DNA of 45,806 nt from Asticcacaulis benevestitus DSM 16100 = ATCC BAA-896 (GTDB lineage: Bacteria; Pseudomonadota; Alphaproteobacteria; Caulobacterales; Caulobacteraceae), in contig NZ_AQWM01000029.1 of assembly GCF_000376105.1 (NCBI RefSeq), positions 1 to 45,806 on the forward strand. Direction: 5' to 3'. A program made the translations under genes and the position numbers. Positions within the stretch are counted from its first letter, which is position 1, and each line of letters opens with the position of its first letter. Under the pieces are notes generated by a model, which was not told the origin of the DNA, ran no database searches, and was given only the letters and a program-made list of their open reading frames with translations. This document shows positions 1 to 8,757 of the stretch, piece by piece.

Positions 1-282
1 CGATCTCTCGCGAAAAAAATCGTTTTCTATCGTCAACCGTCCGATCTTGGCATGGAGCTCGTCGAGCTTGGTTTTATCGGCCGCCTCGCTTTTTGCAGCC
101 TTCTTGTCGCCCTCAAACAGGGCAGCCATGCCGTCCTGGGCTGCCTTCTTCCAGGTATTGATCTGGCTCGGGTGGACGCCGTACTTACTGGCCAGTTCAG
201 ACACCGTGCCTTCCTCACGAAGGGCAGCCATCGCCACCTTCGCCTTAAACTCAGGACTGTGTTTCTTGCGGATATACTTCAT
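1..282 (-). CDS. IS3-family transposase OrfA (partial, 3' end outside window)
   Basis: This is the small DNA-binding subunit of an IS3-type transposase, made before the programmed frameshift to OrfB. It starts at an ATG at 282 ([20 protein letters not shown]) and is open to the window edge over 94 codons. A helix-turn-helix lies at about residues 20-45 ([20 protein letters not shown]). A leucine-zipper-like helix follows at about 65-92 ([19 protein letters not shown]). This order is typical of OrfA, which dimerises and binds the terminal repeats. The 78 bases between the start and the element end match the usual short leader. Family assignment is firm; the exact subgroup is not. Confidence 0.88.
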   Translation of the reverse strand, partial: MKYIRKKHSPEFKAKVAMAALREEGTVSELASKYGVHPSQINTWKKAAQDGMAALFEGDKKAAKSEAADKTKLDELHAKIGRLTIENDFFRERS

Positions 283-335
283 TTAAACCCCTTGGCCGGT
301 GGCCACTATAGGGGCAAGATTATATCTAAGCCAGC

Positions 336-360
336 TGTCCAGTTTTCGGGGACCACCTCA
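336..360. repeat. Terminal inverted repeat of the IS3-type element
   Basis: Outer end of the element. The minus strand reads TGAGGTGGTCCCCGAAAACT and continues GGACA. Position 360 is the outermost base, judged by the TG end and by the break in the neighbouring ATPase frame. The partner repeat is outside the window. Confidence 0.7.
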
Positions 361-519
361 CAGTGTAGTTTTCCCGACTCCATTTTCCCCAAGTATCAAG
401 TTCCAGCGAGCAGGGCGGCCGTTGATATCAACGAGTCGTAAACTCTGCTCAGTTTTGAATGCGCGGACATTTCCTAAAGATAATTCGGTGAAATAGAAAT
501 TGTCCGGATAATCGGTCAT
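361..519 (-). pseudogene. AAA-family ATPase, truncated by the IS after Walker A
   Basis: This is the 5' end of an ATP-binding protein gene. It starts at the ATG at 519 (MTDYPDNFYFTELSLGNVRA) and stays open for 53 codons to the IS boundary. Residues 1-53 contain the beta-strand layout of an SMC/RecF/OLD-like N-terminal ATPase lobe ('LSLGNVRAFK', then 'WNLILGENGVGKTTL'). GENGVGKTT at residues 44-52 is a textbook Walker A. Everything after this motif is missing here, so the gene is dead unless its remainder lies beyond the IS. Such ATPases often pair with nuclease or toxin effectors in defence loci, which fits the adjacent Qat operon, but the partner is not visible. Confidence 0.82.
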
Positions 520-974
520 GGTAGCCTCTAAACATTTTCTGGCACATGAGTCTCCTCATCCCATTTCGCCAACATAGTGCCCGAACTGCAAGCAAAAGCA
601 AGCAACCGCAGCAACCGTCGACTGAGATGCATAGGTTTATGATCCTGAGAAGCGACAGCGCGCCACTTGCTGACATTGGACCAGTTACGAGGTCCCAATT
701 GTCGGAAATAGGACAAATATTTAGAGGCACCAAGGAAACATGTACGAGGGAGTTTGCACAAATCCTCGCCTTTTCTGAACATTTGGACTGGACTGGTGAC
801 TGTGTTGCCCCTGAGGACCGGATTGGCTCGTAAGCCTATTGCGGCGGAAAAAGTTGCGTCACAGAACGTTCGGGCCGGTTGAGTTTGCTTTTGTTTTACA
901 ATTTCTTGTGGAACTGGCAAAAGCATTCTAACTATTTCAAAAGGATGCGAGTCGTCCGACGGGGATAATGTAAA
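520..974. other. Divergent intergenic region between the broken ATPase and qatA
   Basis: These 455 bases separate two outward-facing genes and should hold the promoters of both. Several open frames cross it, but none shows a recognisable domain or a convincing ribosome site. The run GACGGGGATAATG just before the qatA start supplies a G-rich ribosome-binding sequence. No clear operator palindrome was found. Confidence 0.5.
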
Positions 975-2948
975 GTGAACAATCATGTCCAAGACGACAT
1001 TCGATTCATCTATGATCATGAAACCAAGGTTGACCTTCTTAATAACGAAGCTCTGGCCAAGACAATCGTATCGCTAATAAAACGAAAGAGCGACCGGCCG
1101 ATAACAATTGGCGTGCACGGCGATTGGGGAGCCGGCAAATCCAGTGTCCTTGAAATGATCGATAATGCATTTAGCAGCGACTCCGGTGTGCTTTGTATCA
1201 AGTTCAACGGCTGGCAATTTCAGGGGTTTGAAGACGCTAAGATTGCGGTGATTGAAGGTATCGTCACTGAACTGATTGCAAGTCGCTCACTTTGGATAAC
1301 CGCAACCGAAGAAGTGAAGCAGATCTGGCGTCGAATAGATTGGCTGAAGGTAGCGAAAAAAGGAGGCGGGCTCGCTTTCACGGCCTTCACTGGCCTTCCG
1401 AGTCCAGACTTGCTCAAAAGCGCTATTGATACCGTTCGAGATGTGCTCGCCGACCCTAAGACAATCGCGACCAAAGAAAATGCCGAAAAGGCATCATACT
1501 TATTTTCCGGGCTGTTGAGAGATGACGTTGAGACGAGGAATGTCCCGCAAGAAATTCGAGAGTTCCGGAAGGCGTTTGCAGAGCTTCTGAAGAAAGCGGA
1601 AATCGACCGCTTGGTTGTCCTCATAGATGATCTTGACCGGTGCTTGCCCGAGACCGCCATCGAAACCCTGGAAGCCATCCGATTATTTGTGTCTCTACCT
1701 CAAACCGCGTTTGTGGTAGGCGCCGACGAATCGATGATCGAGTACTCGGTCCGAAAACATTTTCCAGATCTGCCAGAAGCAACGAATTCCCAAGGTTACG
1801 CTCGAAGTTACCTTGAAAAGCTAATTCAGGTCCCGATGCGTATCCCGTCGCTCGGCGAAACGGAAACGCGCATCTACATTACGCTGCTTCTGATTGGCAC
1901 TATTATCGGGGAAGACTCGTCAGACTTTGAGACCTTATTGGGGTACGCGCGCGCGGCCCTTCAGCGACCTTGGGAGGGTAAGGGCATCGAGCTTGAAGAC
2001 ATCAGGCTTGCCTTGGGCGAGAAGTTCGACGCTGCAATGCCTGCCATTACCCTTGCCGAACAAATTACGCCTGTGCTCGCAGCAGGCACCAAAGGAAATC
2101 CGCGCCAGATAAAGCGATTTTTGAATGCGCTCAGTCTCAGAATGGCTGTAGCGGAGGCGCGGGGCTTTGAGACGGCAATTAGCATCGATCATCTAGCAAA
2201 GCTCATGTTGGCGGAGCTCTTCCTGCCAGCGTCGGTCTTCGAGCATATAGCGACCTCAGTGGCAGTTTCCGAAGATGGTACATGTAACGAGCTAAAAATC
2301 ATGGAACAGGCTTCGGGGCCTGCACCAGGAAATGCCTCCGACAAAAAGGAGTTAGTGTTATCCGGCTCACCGCCAGACGGGTCTGACGATGGAACCGTAC
2401 TGAATGACTGGAAGGCGCGCGCCGAAGTGGTCAAGTGGGCGGGCATCGAACCGAAGCTTAGTAAAGTTTCGCTTAAACCGTACCTGTTCGTGATCAAGGA
2501 CCGAAAGAATTTTCTGGGTGCAGGTGCGCCGCTGTCGGGCACTTTGATGCGCTTACTAGACAAACTATCCGGCGGTGAGGCGAATGCGAGGAGTGTCGCA
2601 GCCGACCTGAAAAATTTAAGCGCAATGGATATCGATATTTTGTTCCAGCAGCTTCAAAGCCGCATGCTGGCGTCGTCATCCCTTGCCACTAAACCACCCA
2701 TTATGTTCGGTGTAAGTGAACTGGTTAAGGCACACTCCGCCGGATTGCAAATGCGATATGTTGAGCTGCTGGATGCGCTACCCGTTACGTCTCTCGGCAT
2801 GTGGGCGGCGACGGGGCACAACAATTTGGTGTCAAATGCCGCAGCAATTGCCAGACTTGAAGCGGTCAAACTCAAATGGGCGACCCATGGCGGGAATACC
2901 CTGAAGGCCACTCTTTCAGCTGAAAAATCGACCGGAAAGAAAAAATAA
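975..2948 (+). CDS. qatA: QatA, KAP-family P-loop NTPase of the Qat defence system
   Basis: This is a 657-residue cytoplasmic ATPase and the first gene of a QatABCD anti-phage operon. It starts at GTG 975, preceded by GGGG at a workable distance. Walker A is GDWGAGKS at residues 49-56. The KAP-type 'FNGW' follows at about 77-80. Walker B with the family signature is LVVLIDDLDRC at about 213-223. A helical C-terminal half includes a lid with 'GNPRQIKRFLNAL', the sensor-2-like segment seen in KAP proteins. Unlike many KAP NTPases, no obvious transmembrane insertion is seen, which fits QatA. The stop codon overlaps the qatB start by one base (TAATG), indicating translational coupling. Its trigger is unknown. 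Assignment rests on the NTPase motifs plus the exact gene order of the operon. Confidence 0.93.
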   Translation: MNNHVQDDIRFIYDHETKVDLLNNEALAKTIVSLIKRKSDRPITIGVHGDWGAGKSSVLEMIDNAFSSDSGVLCIKFNGWQFQGFEDAKIAVIEGIVTELIASRSLWITATEEVKQIWRRIDWLKVAKKGGGLAFTAFTGLPSPDLLKSAIDTVRDVLADPKTIATKENAEKASYLFSGLLRDDVETRNVPQEIREFRKAFAELLKKAEIDRLVVLIDDLDRCLPETAIETLEAIRLFVSLPQTAFVVGADESMIEYSVRKHFPDLPEATNSQGYARSYLEKLIQVPMRIPSLGETETRIYITLLLIGTIIGEDSSDFETLLGYARAALQRPWEGKGIELEDIRLALGEKFDAAMPAITLAEQITPVLAAGTKGNPRQIKRFLNALSLRMAVAEARGFETAISIDHLAKLMLAELFLPASVFEHIATSVAVSEDGTCNELKIMEQASGPAPGNASDKKELVLSGSPPDGSDDGTVLNDWKARAEVVKWAGIEPKLSKVSLKPYLFVIKDRKNFLGAGAPLSGTLMRLLDKLSGGEANARSVAADLKNLSAMDIDILFQQLQSRMLASSSLATKPPIMFGVSELVKAHSAGLQMRYVELLDALPVTSLGMWAATGHNNLVSNAAAIARLEAVKLKWATHGGNTLKATLSAEKSTGKKK

Positions 2949-3886
2949 TGGGCACCTCTACGTCCTTCGGCGGGGGAAAAGACCGCAACCCACTCATCCC
3001 GTCTTGGGTTGATGACGATATGTCGCCAACTGATGCTGCCCCGGACGCCCAGCCGTCCTCGCCGGAGCCCGATGGCGGCGAGGATGGAGGGAGTGATGGA
3101 AGTGACGAAACCGGCGACCAAGGGAATGAGGACCAAGCAAACCCTGAAGCGGGTAACGGGGGTGAAGACACCGACGGATCTGCGGATACAGGGGATAAGT
3201 CGACAGCGGGTCGCCACCGGGGAGCAAGAGGCGGGTTTACCTCGTTTGCTAAGTCGGGCGGGAGTTCTGGGCGTGCGCTTGGCCGGGCAATAGCATCGTA
3301 TGTGCGAAAAACGGCCGGGGGGTCGCGTAACGCAGCCCGGCGAATGGCTACAGAGCGGTCCGCCGCGGTTCGGCTGGCAAACTTGCTCTCCGATGCTAGC
3401 ACTTCCGGGATACGTGAAGTCGCGCGGATCTTGGAACTAAGCACGCTGGCCAATCGGCCTGTACTCGAAATCTACGCTGCATTGGTTGATGTTGTCTGCG
3501 GTACTGGTGGCCAACTCGATGACTCTATCGCCCGCGACGCCTACATCAACGCCGTAGGTGAGATTGCGGAGATCGACGGGACCGCCTTGGAACATCCGTC
3601 GATTGAAACCGTCGGCCTGATTATGGAGCATTTCATCACCAATACGATTTGCGATAGGCTGATGAACGCAATTGCCACTCAGATCGTCACTTTGCCCCAG
3701 GACATCGAAACGGTCCAGGATATCGAACGGCAAATGAAAGATTTCGTCCGTGGCGCTGTCTCGGATGCCGTCGCAGATCAAGGAACGACCTTCTTATCGG
3801 ATCAGATGAAGGAAACCGTAGATTCCCTCTACGAGCGTACATTTTCGATTCTCCATGCTCTTGCGGAAGAGAAGGCAAAGTCATGA
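2948..3886 (+). CDS. qatB: QatB, accessory protein of the Qat defence system
   Basis: This 312-residue protein has no recognised enzymatic domain. The first ~20 residues, starting MGTSTSFGGGKDRNPLIPSW, match the MGTS..GG...PL.P.W opening I recall for QatB proteins. Residues ~22-90 are a low-complexity acidic and Gly/Ser/Asp-rich linker. Residues ~90-130 are basic and Ser/Gly-rich (about 93-125). From ~130 onward the sequence is predicted helical and globular. The ATG shares its first base with the qatA stop, and the qatB stop lies inside the qatC start (ATGA, four-base overlap). The disordered N-terminus suggests a docking or scaffold role, but that is inference. Its identity depends largely on its position between a KAP ATPase and a QueC-like gene. 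Confidence 0.88.
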   Translation: MGTSTSFGGGKDRNPLIPSWVDDDMSPTDAAPDAQPSSPEPDGGEDGGSDGSDETGDQGNEDQANPEAGNGGEDTDGSADTGDKSTAGRHRGARGGFTSFAKSGGSSGRALGRAIASYVRKTAGGSRNAARRMATERSAAVRLANLLSDASTSGIREVARILELSTLANRPVLEIYAALVDVVCGTGGQLDDSIARDAYINAVGEIAEIDGTALEHPSIETVGLIMEHFITNTICDRLMNAIATQIVTLPQDIETVQDIERQMKDFVRGAVSDAVADQGTTFLSDQMKETVDSLYERTFSILHALAEEKAKS

Positions 3887-5256
3887 CGACATACATTTTG
3901 GCGGGTCATATGGGACCGCTTACCAAACCCACACCAGACCTATTTTCAGATCCCGATAGCCGGTTCGGCACCTTGGATATAATTCCAGGAAAACGAGCCA
4001 TGAGTTGCGGTATCAGCAGTGCCATGCGTCAGTTGGCGGACCTAAACATTTTTCCTAGTGAAGTTGCACTCGACCTGCTTGTCTTGGCGGTCATGGTTCA
4101 GGCGGCTGACACTCGGCTCAACCGGATTGATACGGCTCAGGATTCCTGGACGAGAGAAATAAAGCTCATTGTGCCCGTTTCCGACCCTAAGCTCTGGACG
4201 GAGAGCGCCGCAGTTCTACGCGAAATGTTGAACTTCTTGACAGGCGATTTCTGGTCGTTTGAGTTCAGAGTTAGGCCTCACCATTTCAAGCTGCTCGTCA
4301 GAAAAACCGACAAAAAGCCAAAAACCTACAACGGAGTGTCGTTGTTTTCCGGGGGACTTGACAGTCTCATTGGCGCCATTGACGAGCTTAAAAAAAATGC
4401 CATCGATGCACCGTTCTTTGTTAGTCATGCCGGTGAGGCAGCCGTAAGCAGCCCGCAGACGGCCGTCTTTGCGGCGCTAGAAAAAAAGCATGCTCAAAGG
4501 GCACTGCACAGGCTGCGTTTTCCGTCAGCTAGGTTTCCTCAGAATATATTTCCTGAAATCCGCCTGGAGAACTCAACACGGGGCCGGTCATTTCTGTTTT
4601 TCGCGCTGGCGGCGTTAGCTGGGAGCGGGCTGGGAAGCAAGTTTGATCTTCGGGTGCCTGAGAATGGCCTGATTGCTTTGAATGTCCCTCTCGACGGCAC
4701 GCGCCTGGGGTCCTTGAGCACTCGGACGACACACCCCTTTTACATCCATCGCTGGAACCAGTTACTCAAACAGCTCGGCATAGAAGGACAGCTGATAAAC
4801 CCGTACTGGAACCAGACAAAAGGCGAAATGGCTGACAAGTGCCAGGACCGCGCCTTCCTTCAGTCAATTCTGCCACTGTCGGTCTCCTGTGCTCATCCGT
4901 CGGCCGATCGCTACAAAGGTGGCGGGAATTCTCACTGCGGACATTGCGTGCCGTGCGTCATACGACGCGCAGCTACCTTTAGAGCGTGGGGCGCAGGAGG
5001 AGATCAGGCTAGCTACAGATTGAATAATCTCACTGGTCAGCCATTGGTTTCCACAAAGGCTGAGGGCATCCAGATCAGAGCATTCCAGTATGCCATCGCG
5101 CATTTGGCCAAACATCCAGGCTTCGAAAATATTGCAATTCATAAACCCGGTTCACTGGCTGAAGATATTGAGCGCCTTCCAGATCTGGCCGCTATGTACA
5201 AACGTGGTATGGATGAGGTGTCTGCGGTGTTGAAGGGCGTCGTCACGGCACCTTAG
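3883..5256 (+). CDS. qatC: QatC, QueC-like PP-loop enzyme of the Qat defence system
   Basis: This 457-residue protein has a C-terminal part resembling QueC (7-cyano-7-deazaguanine synthase), an ATP-pyrophosphatase of queuosine biosynthesis. The PP-loop SGGLDS is at residues 156-161. A QueC-like 'ENGLIALNVP' lies at about 260-269. The zinc ligands are present as C336 and the CGHCVPC cluster (C352, C355, C358). An N-terminal extension of about 150 residues, absent from housekeeping QueC, fits QatC. It starts at the ATG overlapping the qatB stop. QueC relatives in defence systems are thought to modify a protein or nucleic-acid target rather than make queuosine precursors; the actual substrate here is unknown. 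No other queuosine genes lie nearby, which argues against a biosynthetic role. Confidence 0.93.
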   Translation: MTTYILAGHMGPLTKPTPDLFSDPDSRFGTLDIIPGKRAMSCGISSAMRQLADLNIFPSEVALDLLVLAVMVQAADTRLNRIDTAQDSWTREIKLIVPVSDPKLWTESAAVLREMLNFLTGDFWSFEFRVRPHHFKLLVRKTDKKPKTYNGVSLFSGGLDSLIGAIDELKKNAIDAPFFVSHAGEAAVSSPQTAVFAALEKKHAQRALHRLRFPSARFPQNIFPEIRLENSTRGRSFLFFALAALAGSGLGSKFDLRVPENGLIALNVPLDGTRLGSLSTRTTHPFYIHRWNQLLKQLGIEGQLINPYWNQTKGEMADKCQDRAFLQSILPLSVSCAHPSADRYKGGGNSHCGHCVPCVIRRAATFRAWGAGGDQASYRLNNLTGQPLVSTKAEGIQIRAFQYAIAHLAKHPGFENIAIHKPGSLAEDIERLPDLAAMYKRGMDEVSAVLKGVVTAP

Positions 5257-5277
5257 TATTCTAGCATTGGAGCCCTT

Positions 5278-6027
5278 GTGCCCGTGAATTTGGTCGATTT
5301 TCATTGTCATCTGGATTTGTTCCCCGAGTTTCCTGACTTGGTGGCGGAGTGTGAACGTCGAAAAATATACACTCTTACGGTCACGACGACGCCGAGGGCA
5401 TGGAAGCGAAACTTCGACCTAACACAGTCGCTAAAATTTGTTCGCGCTGCGTTAGGCTTGCACCCACAACTTGTGGCGCAGCATCACGCCGAGCTGGATT
5501 TGTTCTGCGCCCTGCTGCCGGCCGCGATCTACGTGGGTGAAATTGGGATCGACGGATCTCGCGAATATGCGCCAAGCCTTCCCCTCCAGAGGAGGGTTTT
5601 CGACCAGATTCTCGGAGCATGTGCAGCCAACGGCGGCCGCGTTATGAGCATTCATTCGCGTGGAGCGGTTACGGAGGTTTTGGATAGCATCGAACAGAAC
5701 AGCTCTGGCGGCACAGCGATTCTACATTGGTTCTCTGGAACGCCCCGGCAGCTAGAGAGGGCTGTTGAATTAGGTTGCTGCTTCAGTGTTGGGCCCAAAA
5801 TGCTGCAAGGCGCTAAGGGAATAGATTTAGTTGGGAGAATGCCTCAAACCCGCATTCTGACTGAAACCGATGGACCGTTTGCACGTGACGACAATGGCCC
5901 ACTCTATCCTTGGGCGGCGGAAACCGCTATTTCTGAACTTGCCAAGATTTGGAAACTTGATGCCATGGAAACCCGTGAACAAATTTGCAAAAATCTGAGT
6001 AGTCTGATCAACCAAAAACAAAACTGA
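5278..6027 (+). CDS. qatD: QatD, TatD-like metal-dependent nuclease of the Qat defence system
   Basis: This 249-residue TatD-family hydrolase (TIM barrel) probably acts as a DNase. Metal ligands are visible in order: HxH in DFHCHLD (H9, H11), E88 in GEIGID, H126 in MSIHSRGA, H150 in ILHWFSGT and D198 in TETDGPF. The length is typical of TatD. The start is GTG 5278, 21 bases after the qatC stop; a second GTG at 5284 is a possible alternative. It closes the four-gene Qat operon. All catalytic residues are intact, so the system looks complete. A terminator is not evident after it, and the next gene follows within 45 bases on the same strand, so it may be co-transcribed. Confidence 0.92.
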   Translation: MPVNLVDFHCHLDLFPEFPDLVAECERRKIYTLTVTTTPRAWKRNFDLTQSLKFVRAALGLHPQLVAQHHAELDLFCALLPAAIYVGEIGIDGSREYAPSLPLQRRVFDQILGACAANGGRVMSIHSRGAVTEVLDSIEQNSSGGTAILHWFSGTPRQLERAVELGCCFSVGPKMLQGAKGIDLVGRMPQTRILTETDGPFARDDNGPLYPWAAETAISELAKIWKLDAMETREQICKNLSSLINQKQN

Positions 6028-6071
6028 AACCAAGGCCATTTGTTGGGCGGGTCAAGAAACTTGTTTCGAAC

Positions 6072-7091
6072 TTGCGGCACGTCATTCCGTCGGAGACGCA
6101 ATACGAATCCATAGCCATTTCAATACTCAGAAGGATTGCTCGATCAGATGACTTGCGTGCAACAATAGTACGAGATCGACCTTATTTTGCGATACCGTTT
6201 CTTCGAATAAGTTCCTGGCATAGGCGCGATTTCGGTGACCCGTATTTCAGAGACTTAGCCGTCGACCAGTCAAGCATCCTTTATCAGGAAATGAAATTGG
6301 CGCTCGGCACGTCATTCACCGAGGGCTTCCATCTGGAACCCGCCAATCAACTGCAGACCTTTCTTTTCAAAAACTGCCAAATGGCGATCGACCTGGGTGT
6401 GTGGCAGCCCATTGGCAATTACGTTCTTGAAGAACTTCGGGGCGATCATACTGACAACTATATCAAGAAGCTTAATCGCCCGCATAGCCAAGCACTCGAG
6501 GAGCGGGATCTTATGTTCATGGCCATTCAGTTCTTCGACATTATGGTCCGGCGCGCCGCATACCAGGGCGTCCGTGACAATATGTGGCTTGCCTATATGC
6601 AATATTTCGTGGCCGAGATCGATAAGACAGCGGTTATAGATCCGGAGGAAGCCGATGAGGAATTCCCGACATATGGATCCCGCTGCATCTATGAGATTTT
6701 CCATATTCTTGGCACGTGGGTCAATCTCGTGAAAAGCCTGTCGGCGGCCTCCCTCCATTTGAAGCTCGATCCGGAGCACCGCTACAGTATCCCGGCGTCC
6801 GCTGCACGAGCAATTGGTGTCTCTCTAAAGACGATAATGAGGTCAGAGCGGCTTCCGGGCACTTTCAAAGGCTACATGCTGAGGTGCGTTCTGGGTGATG
6901 TCAAAGGCCTTCAGCAGACGGGCGTACAGGCGGAAATGCGTGCGCTACTGATCGAACAGATTGTATATGGCGGAGATCAAATCCGAACTGCGGAACATAC
7001 ACATAATCTCATTTTGGGGCTGAGCGACCTAGATGGAATGCTCCGTCATGACGTGGCTGACTTTATCGCCCAGCTGGAGAAGCCTGTCTAA
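6072..7091 (+). CDS. Unrecognised 339-aa protein linked to the qat operon
   Basis: I do not recognise this protein. The frame is open from just after a stop at 6000-6002, and the only standard start near its beginning is TTG 6072, so the N-terminus is uncertain. No good ribosome site precedes it, and reading through from qatD by coupling is possible. The sequence is predicted almost wholly alpha-helical, with many aromatic and charged residues (for example about 150-180, MFMAIQFFDIMVRR). There is no signal peptide, transmembrane segment or known catalytic motif. It lies 44 bases downstream of qatD in the same direction and looks like an accessory member of the locus. Alternatively it is a separate defence gene. 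Confidence 0.7.
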   Translation: MRHVIPSETQYESIAISILRRIARSDDLRATIVRDRPYFAIPFLRISSWHRRDFGDPYFRDLAVDQSSILYQEMKLALGTSFTEGFHLEPANQLQTFLFKNCQMAIDLGVWQPIGNYVLEELRGDHTDNYIKKLNRPHSQALEERDLMFMAIQFFDIMVRRAAYQGVRDNMWLAYMQYFVAEIDKTAVIDPEEADEEFPTYGSRCIYEIFHILGTWVNLVKSLSAASLHLKLDPEHRYSIPASAARAIGVSLKTIMRSERLPGTFKGYMLRCVLGDVKGLQQTGVQAEMRALLIEQIVYGGDQIRTAEHTHNLILGLSDLDGMLRHDVADFIAQLEKPV

Positions 7092-7176
7092 TGTGCGCGC
7101 TCGGAGCGACCATTAATAGAGGGCAGCGACGAAACTTCCTATAGAGCAATAAAAAGTCGGATTGTGCGGGCCGAGA

Positions 7177-8055
7177 TTAGGGCGCGATAGGACAGGCATC
7201 AAAGGATCGCGCGAAATAGTACTCGGCGCAGCCGTCGATCGTCACCTTGTTGATTTCTGCCAGGTTGGCATCGGTCACCAAGCCGTCGTCGACCGATGCC
7301 GCAAGTGCGATTTGGGGCGTGAGGGGAATAATTGTATGGGTCGGAACGTCGGGAACCAGAAAATCGCCGGCAATGGGGCGCACGACTCCCCAACGGGTAA
7401 TTGCGGACAGGTCCTGTGTGTAGTCGCCGATCCGTCGCTGGAGCACCAAGCCATTAAATTGACGCGCGGGCGTCTTGCCGCCTTTTCGAATGAAGAATGC
7501 ATGCTTTTTTTCCAGGACTTCTTCTTGTTCCTTGGTGAGCTCGTCGCCAGAGAGGCCATTCAATTGCACCTCCTGGTCGGGCAGATCCTTGTAGCGCGCC
7601 CGCATGTACCAAAGGGCATAGAAGCGATCGACAACCTCCTTTTGCTCGGTCGGCACCGCGCTGATGGCCCCCGTGGTGATCAGCTCGACGAGCGCTTGAA
7701 ACTGGTCTTCGATCGATTTCATGTAGCCAGCCTCGGCGCGTTGATCCCAAGCTCGGCGTGCGCAAAATAGCTGTTCCCGTGGGTTGGCCTGCCGCCGCAG
7801 ATTTCGGACCAGATCCTGCACTTCCACCCTCCCTGCATCGTTCGAAAACCGTTCCATGCTCATCCAGGGATAGACGTGCTGGTCAATGGTCAGTCCGTAT
7901 GGATTCCCCCGCCGGGGAGTTTCGAATTTAGATTTTCGTTTTGAGGGGTCCCGCAGACCGCTTGGTACCTCCTGGGCTAGAAGCACAGCCATCGCGCCCA
8001 TAACGGCCGCCGCTCCATGCGAGCCGTCCTCACTCGTCACCTTAATTACCGGCAT
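7177..8055 (-). CDS. DUF4238-like protein
   Basis: This 292-residue protein is translated from ATG 8055, which has GGAG upstream and overlaps the end of the preceding gene by 14 bases; an upstream in-frame start would give a longer but less likely product. Residues ~60-80 contain TIDQHVYPWMSMERFS followed by 'GRVEV'. This resembles the QH(Y/V)xP...L..F opening of DUF4238 proteins. The C-terminal part has a strand-rich 'IIPLTPQIALA', also resembling that family. A charged helix with 'EEVLEKKHAF' lies in the middle. DUF4238 has no firmly known function. It faces the qat genes tail to tail and is coupled to the HTH-like gene upstream. The family call is a pattern match from memory. Confidence 0.6.
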   Translation of the reverse strand: MPVIKVTSEDGSHGAAAVMGAMAVLLAQEVPSGLRDPSKRKSKFETPRRGNPYGLTIDQHVYPWMSMERFSNDAGRVEVQDLVRNLRRQANPREQLFCARRAWDQRAEAGYMKSIEDQFQALVELITTGAISAVPTEQKEVVDRFYALWYMRARYKDLPDQEVQLNGLSGDELTKEQEEVLEKKHAFFIRKGGKTPARQFNGLVLQRRIGDYTQDLSAITRWGVVRPIAGDFLVPDVPTHTIIPLTPQIALAASVDDGLVTDANLAEINKVTIDGCAEYYFARSFDACPIAP

Positions 8056-8611
8056 CGGCGTTCTCCAGCTCGAGGCTCTCTTCCTCCCGATCCTCATCCA
8101 TGGAGCGGATCACATGACGTCGGATGTCGCCCATGTTCACCACGATACCGGAGCGGCCTAGTGCTTCTACATGATCCGCAAACAAGTGGCGGTCGGGCTG
8201 CTTGAAAATCCAAATCGAGTTATCCTTGTCGGAATATAGTAGCAGCCAGTCGTCACCATTGTCTCCAGACGAAAAATATTGCCAGATTTCGTGGGTCGAA
8301 ATTACGCGATTCATGCCGTCGAAGTCCGCGGGCCTCGCAAGCATATAGGTATCGGGCTTGTAAATGTACTCGTCGGCAAGGCCGCGTTCGGTCAGCGTGC
8401 GCAGCAGGGCATAGATGCTAACGCTTCCCTGATCATGCCGGGCCCAGGTCCATCGCTTAGAGTAAAGCTCCCGTGCCGGGGTGTCTCGGCCGTAGAATGG
8501 TGGCAGCATGCCTGCGTTGCGCCCTGGGCTGCGACGCATCCAGGTCCTGAAGGCTTCGTAGTCCATGCCGATGATCTCGGCGGTGCGGCGAGTAGATACA
8601 GATTGGGTCAT
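8042..8611 (-). CDS. HTH-like protein, probably partner or regulator of the DUF4238-like gene
   Basis: This 189-residue protein starts at ATG 8611 (MTQSVSTRRTAEIIGMDYEA). Earlier in-frame starts add residues of odd composition and are disfavoured. Residues ~7-27 (STRRTAEIIGMDYEAFRTWMRR) look like a helix-turn-helix of MerR/excisionase type, in which the protein recognises DNA through the second helix. The rest has a W/Y-rich section (WQYFSSGDNGDDWLLLYS, about 121-138) and an acidic C-terminal tail (DEDREEESLELENAD). The stop overlaps the start of the downstream gene, so the two are coupled. An inverted repeat upstream of its start is a plausible autoregulatory site. It could instead be a structural partner rather than a regulator. 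Confidence 0.65.
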   Translation of the reverse strand: MTQSVSTRRTAEIIGMDYEAFRTWMRRSPGRNAGMLPPFYGRDTPARELYSKRWTWARHDQGSVSIYALLRTLTERGLADEYIYKPDTYMLARPADFDGMNRVISTHEIWQYFSSGDNGDDWLLLYSDKDNSIWIFKQPDRHLFADHVEALGRSGIVVNMGDIRRHVIRSMDEDREEESLELENADAGN

Positions 8612-8757
8612 GGGAACCGATTTAACACAGATGTGCCATCGCGTCAATAATTGGGTCTCGTGACACAATTGCAGCGGTCCGCAAAACATACGAAATTGGC
8701 GAGAGGATTGGTGTTGTCGTAGCGATAGCCGCTCTCAAAACAGCACTTGTATTTTGG

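Larger units (their letters stand above)
1..360 (-). mobile_element. IS3-family insertion sequence, left end (cut by window edge)
   Basis: The element carries an OrfA gene read leftward and ends in a terminal inverted-repeat-like sequence. Read on the minus strand it begins TGAGGTGGTCCCCGAAAACT at 360, which fits the TG...CA ends of IS3-family elements. To the right of 360 an ATPase reading frame begins abruptly, so the boundary is also defined by the gene it disrupts. The OrfB part and the other end lie outside the window, so the target duplication cannot be checked. Confidence 0.85.

Noticed and set aside
528-1019. 163-aa minus-strand frame between the ATPase fragment and qatA
   Set aside because: It overlaps the qatA 5' end, has no ribosome site or family likeness, and an odd composition. 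It was left as intergenic.
3883-5256. Housekeeping queuosine-biosynthesis QueC
   Set aside because: It has a ~150-residue N-terminal extension, no queD/queE neighbours, and sits between qatB and a TatD gene.
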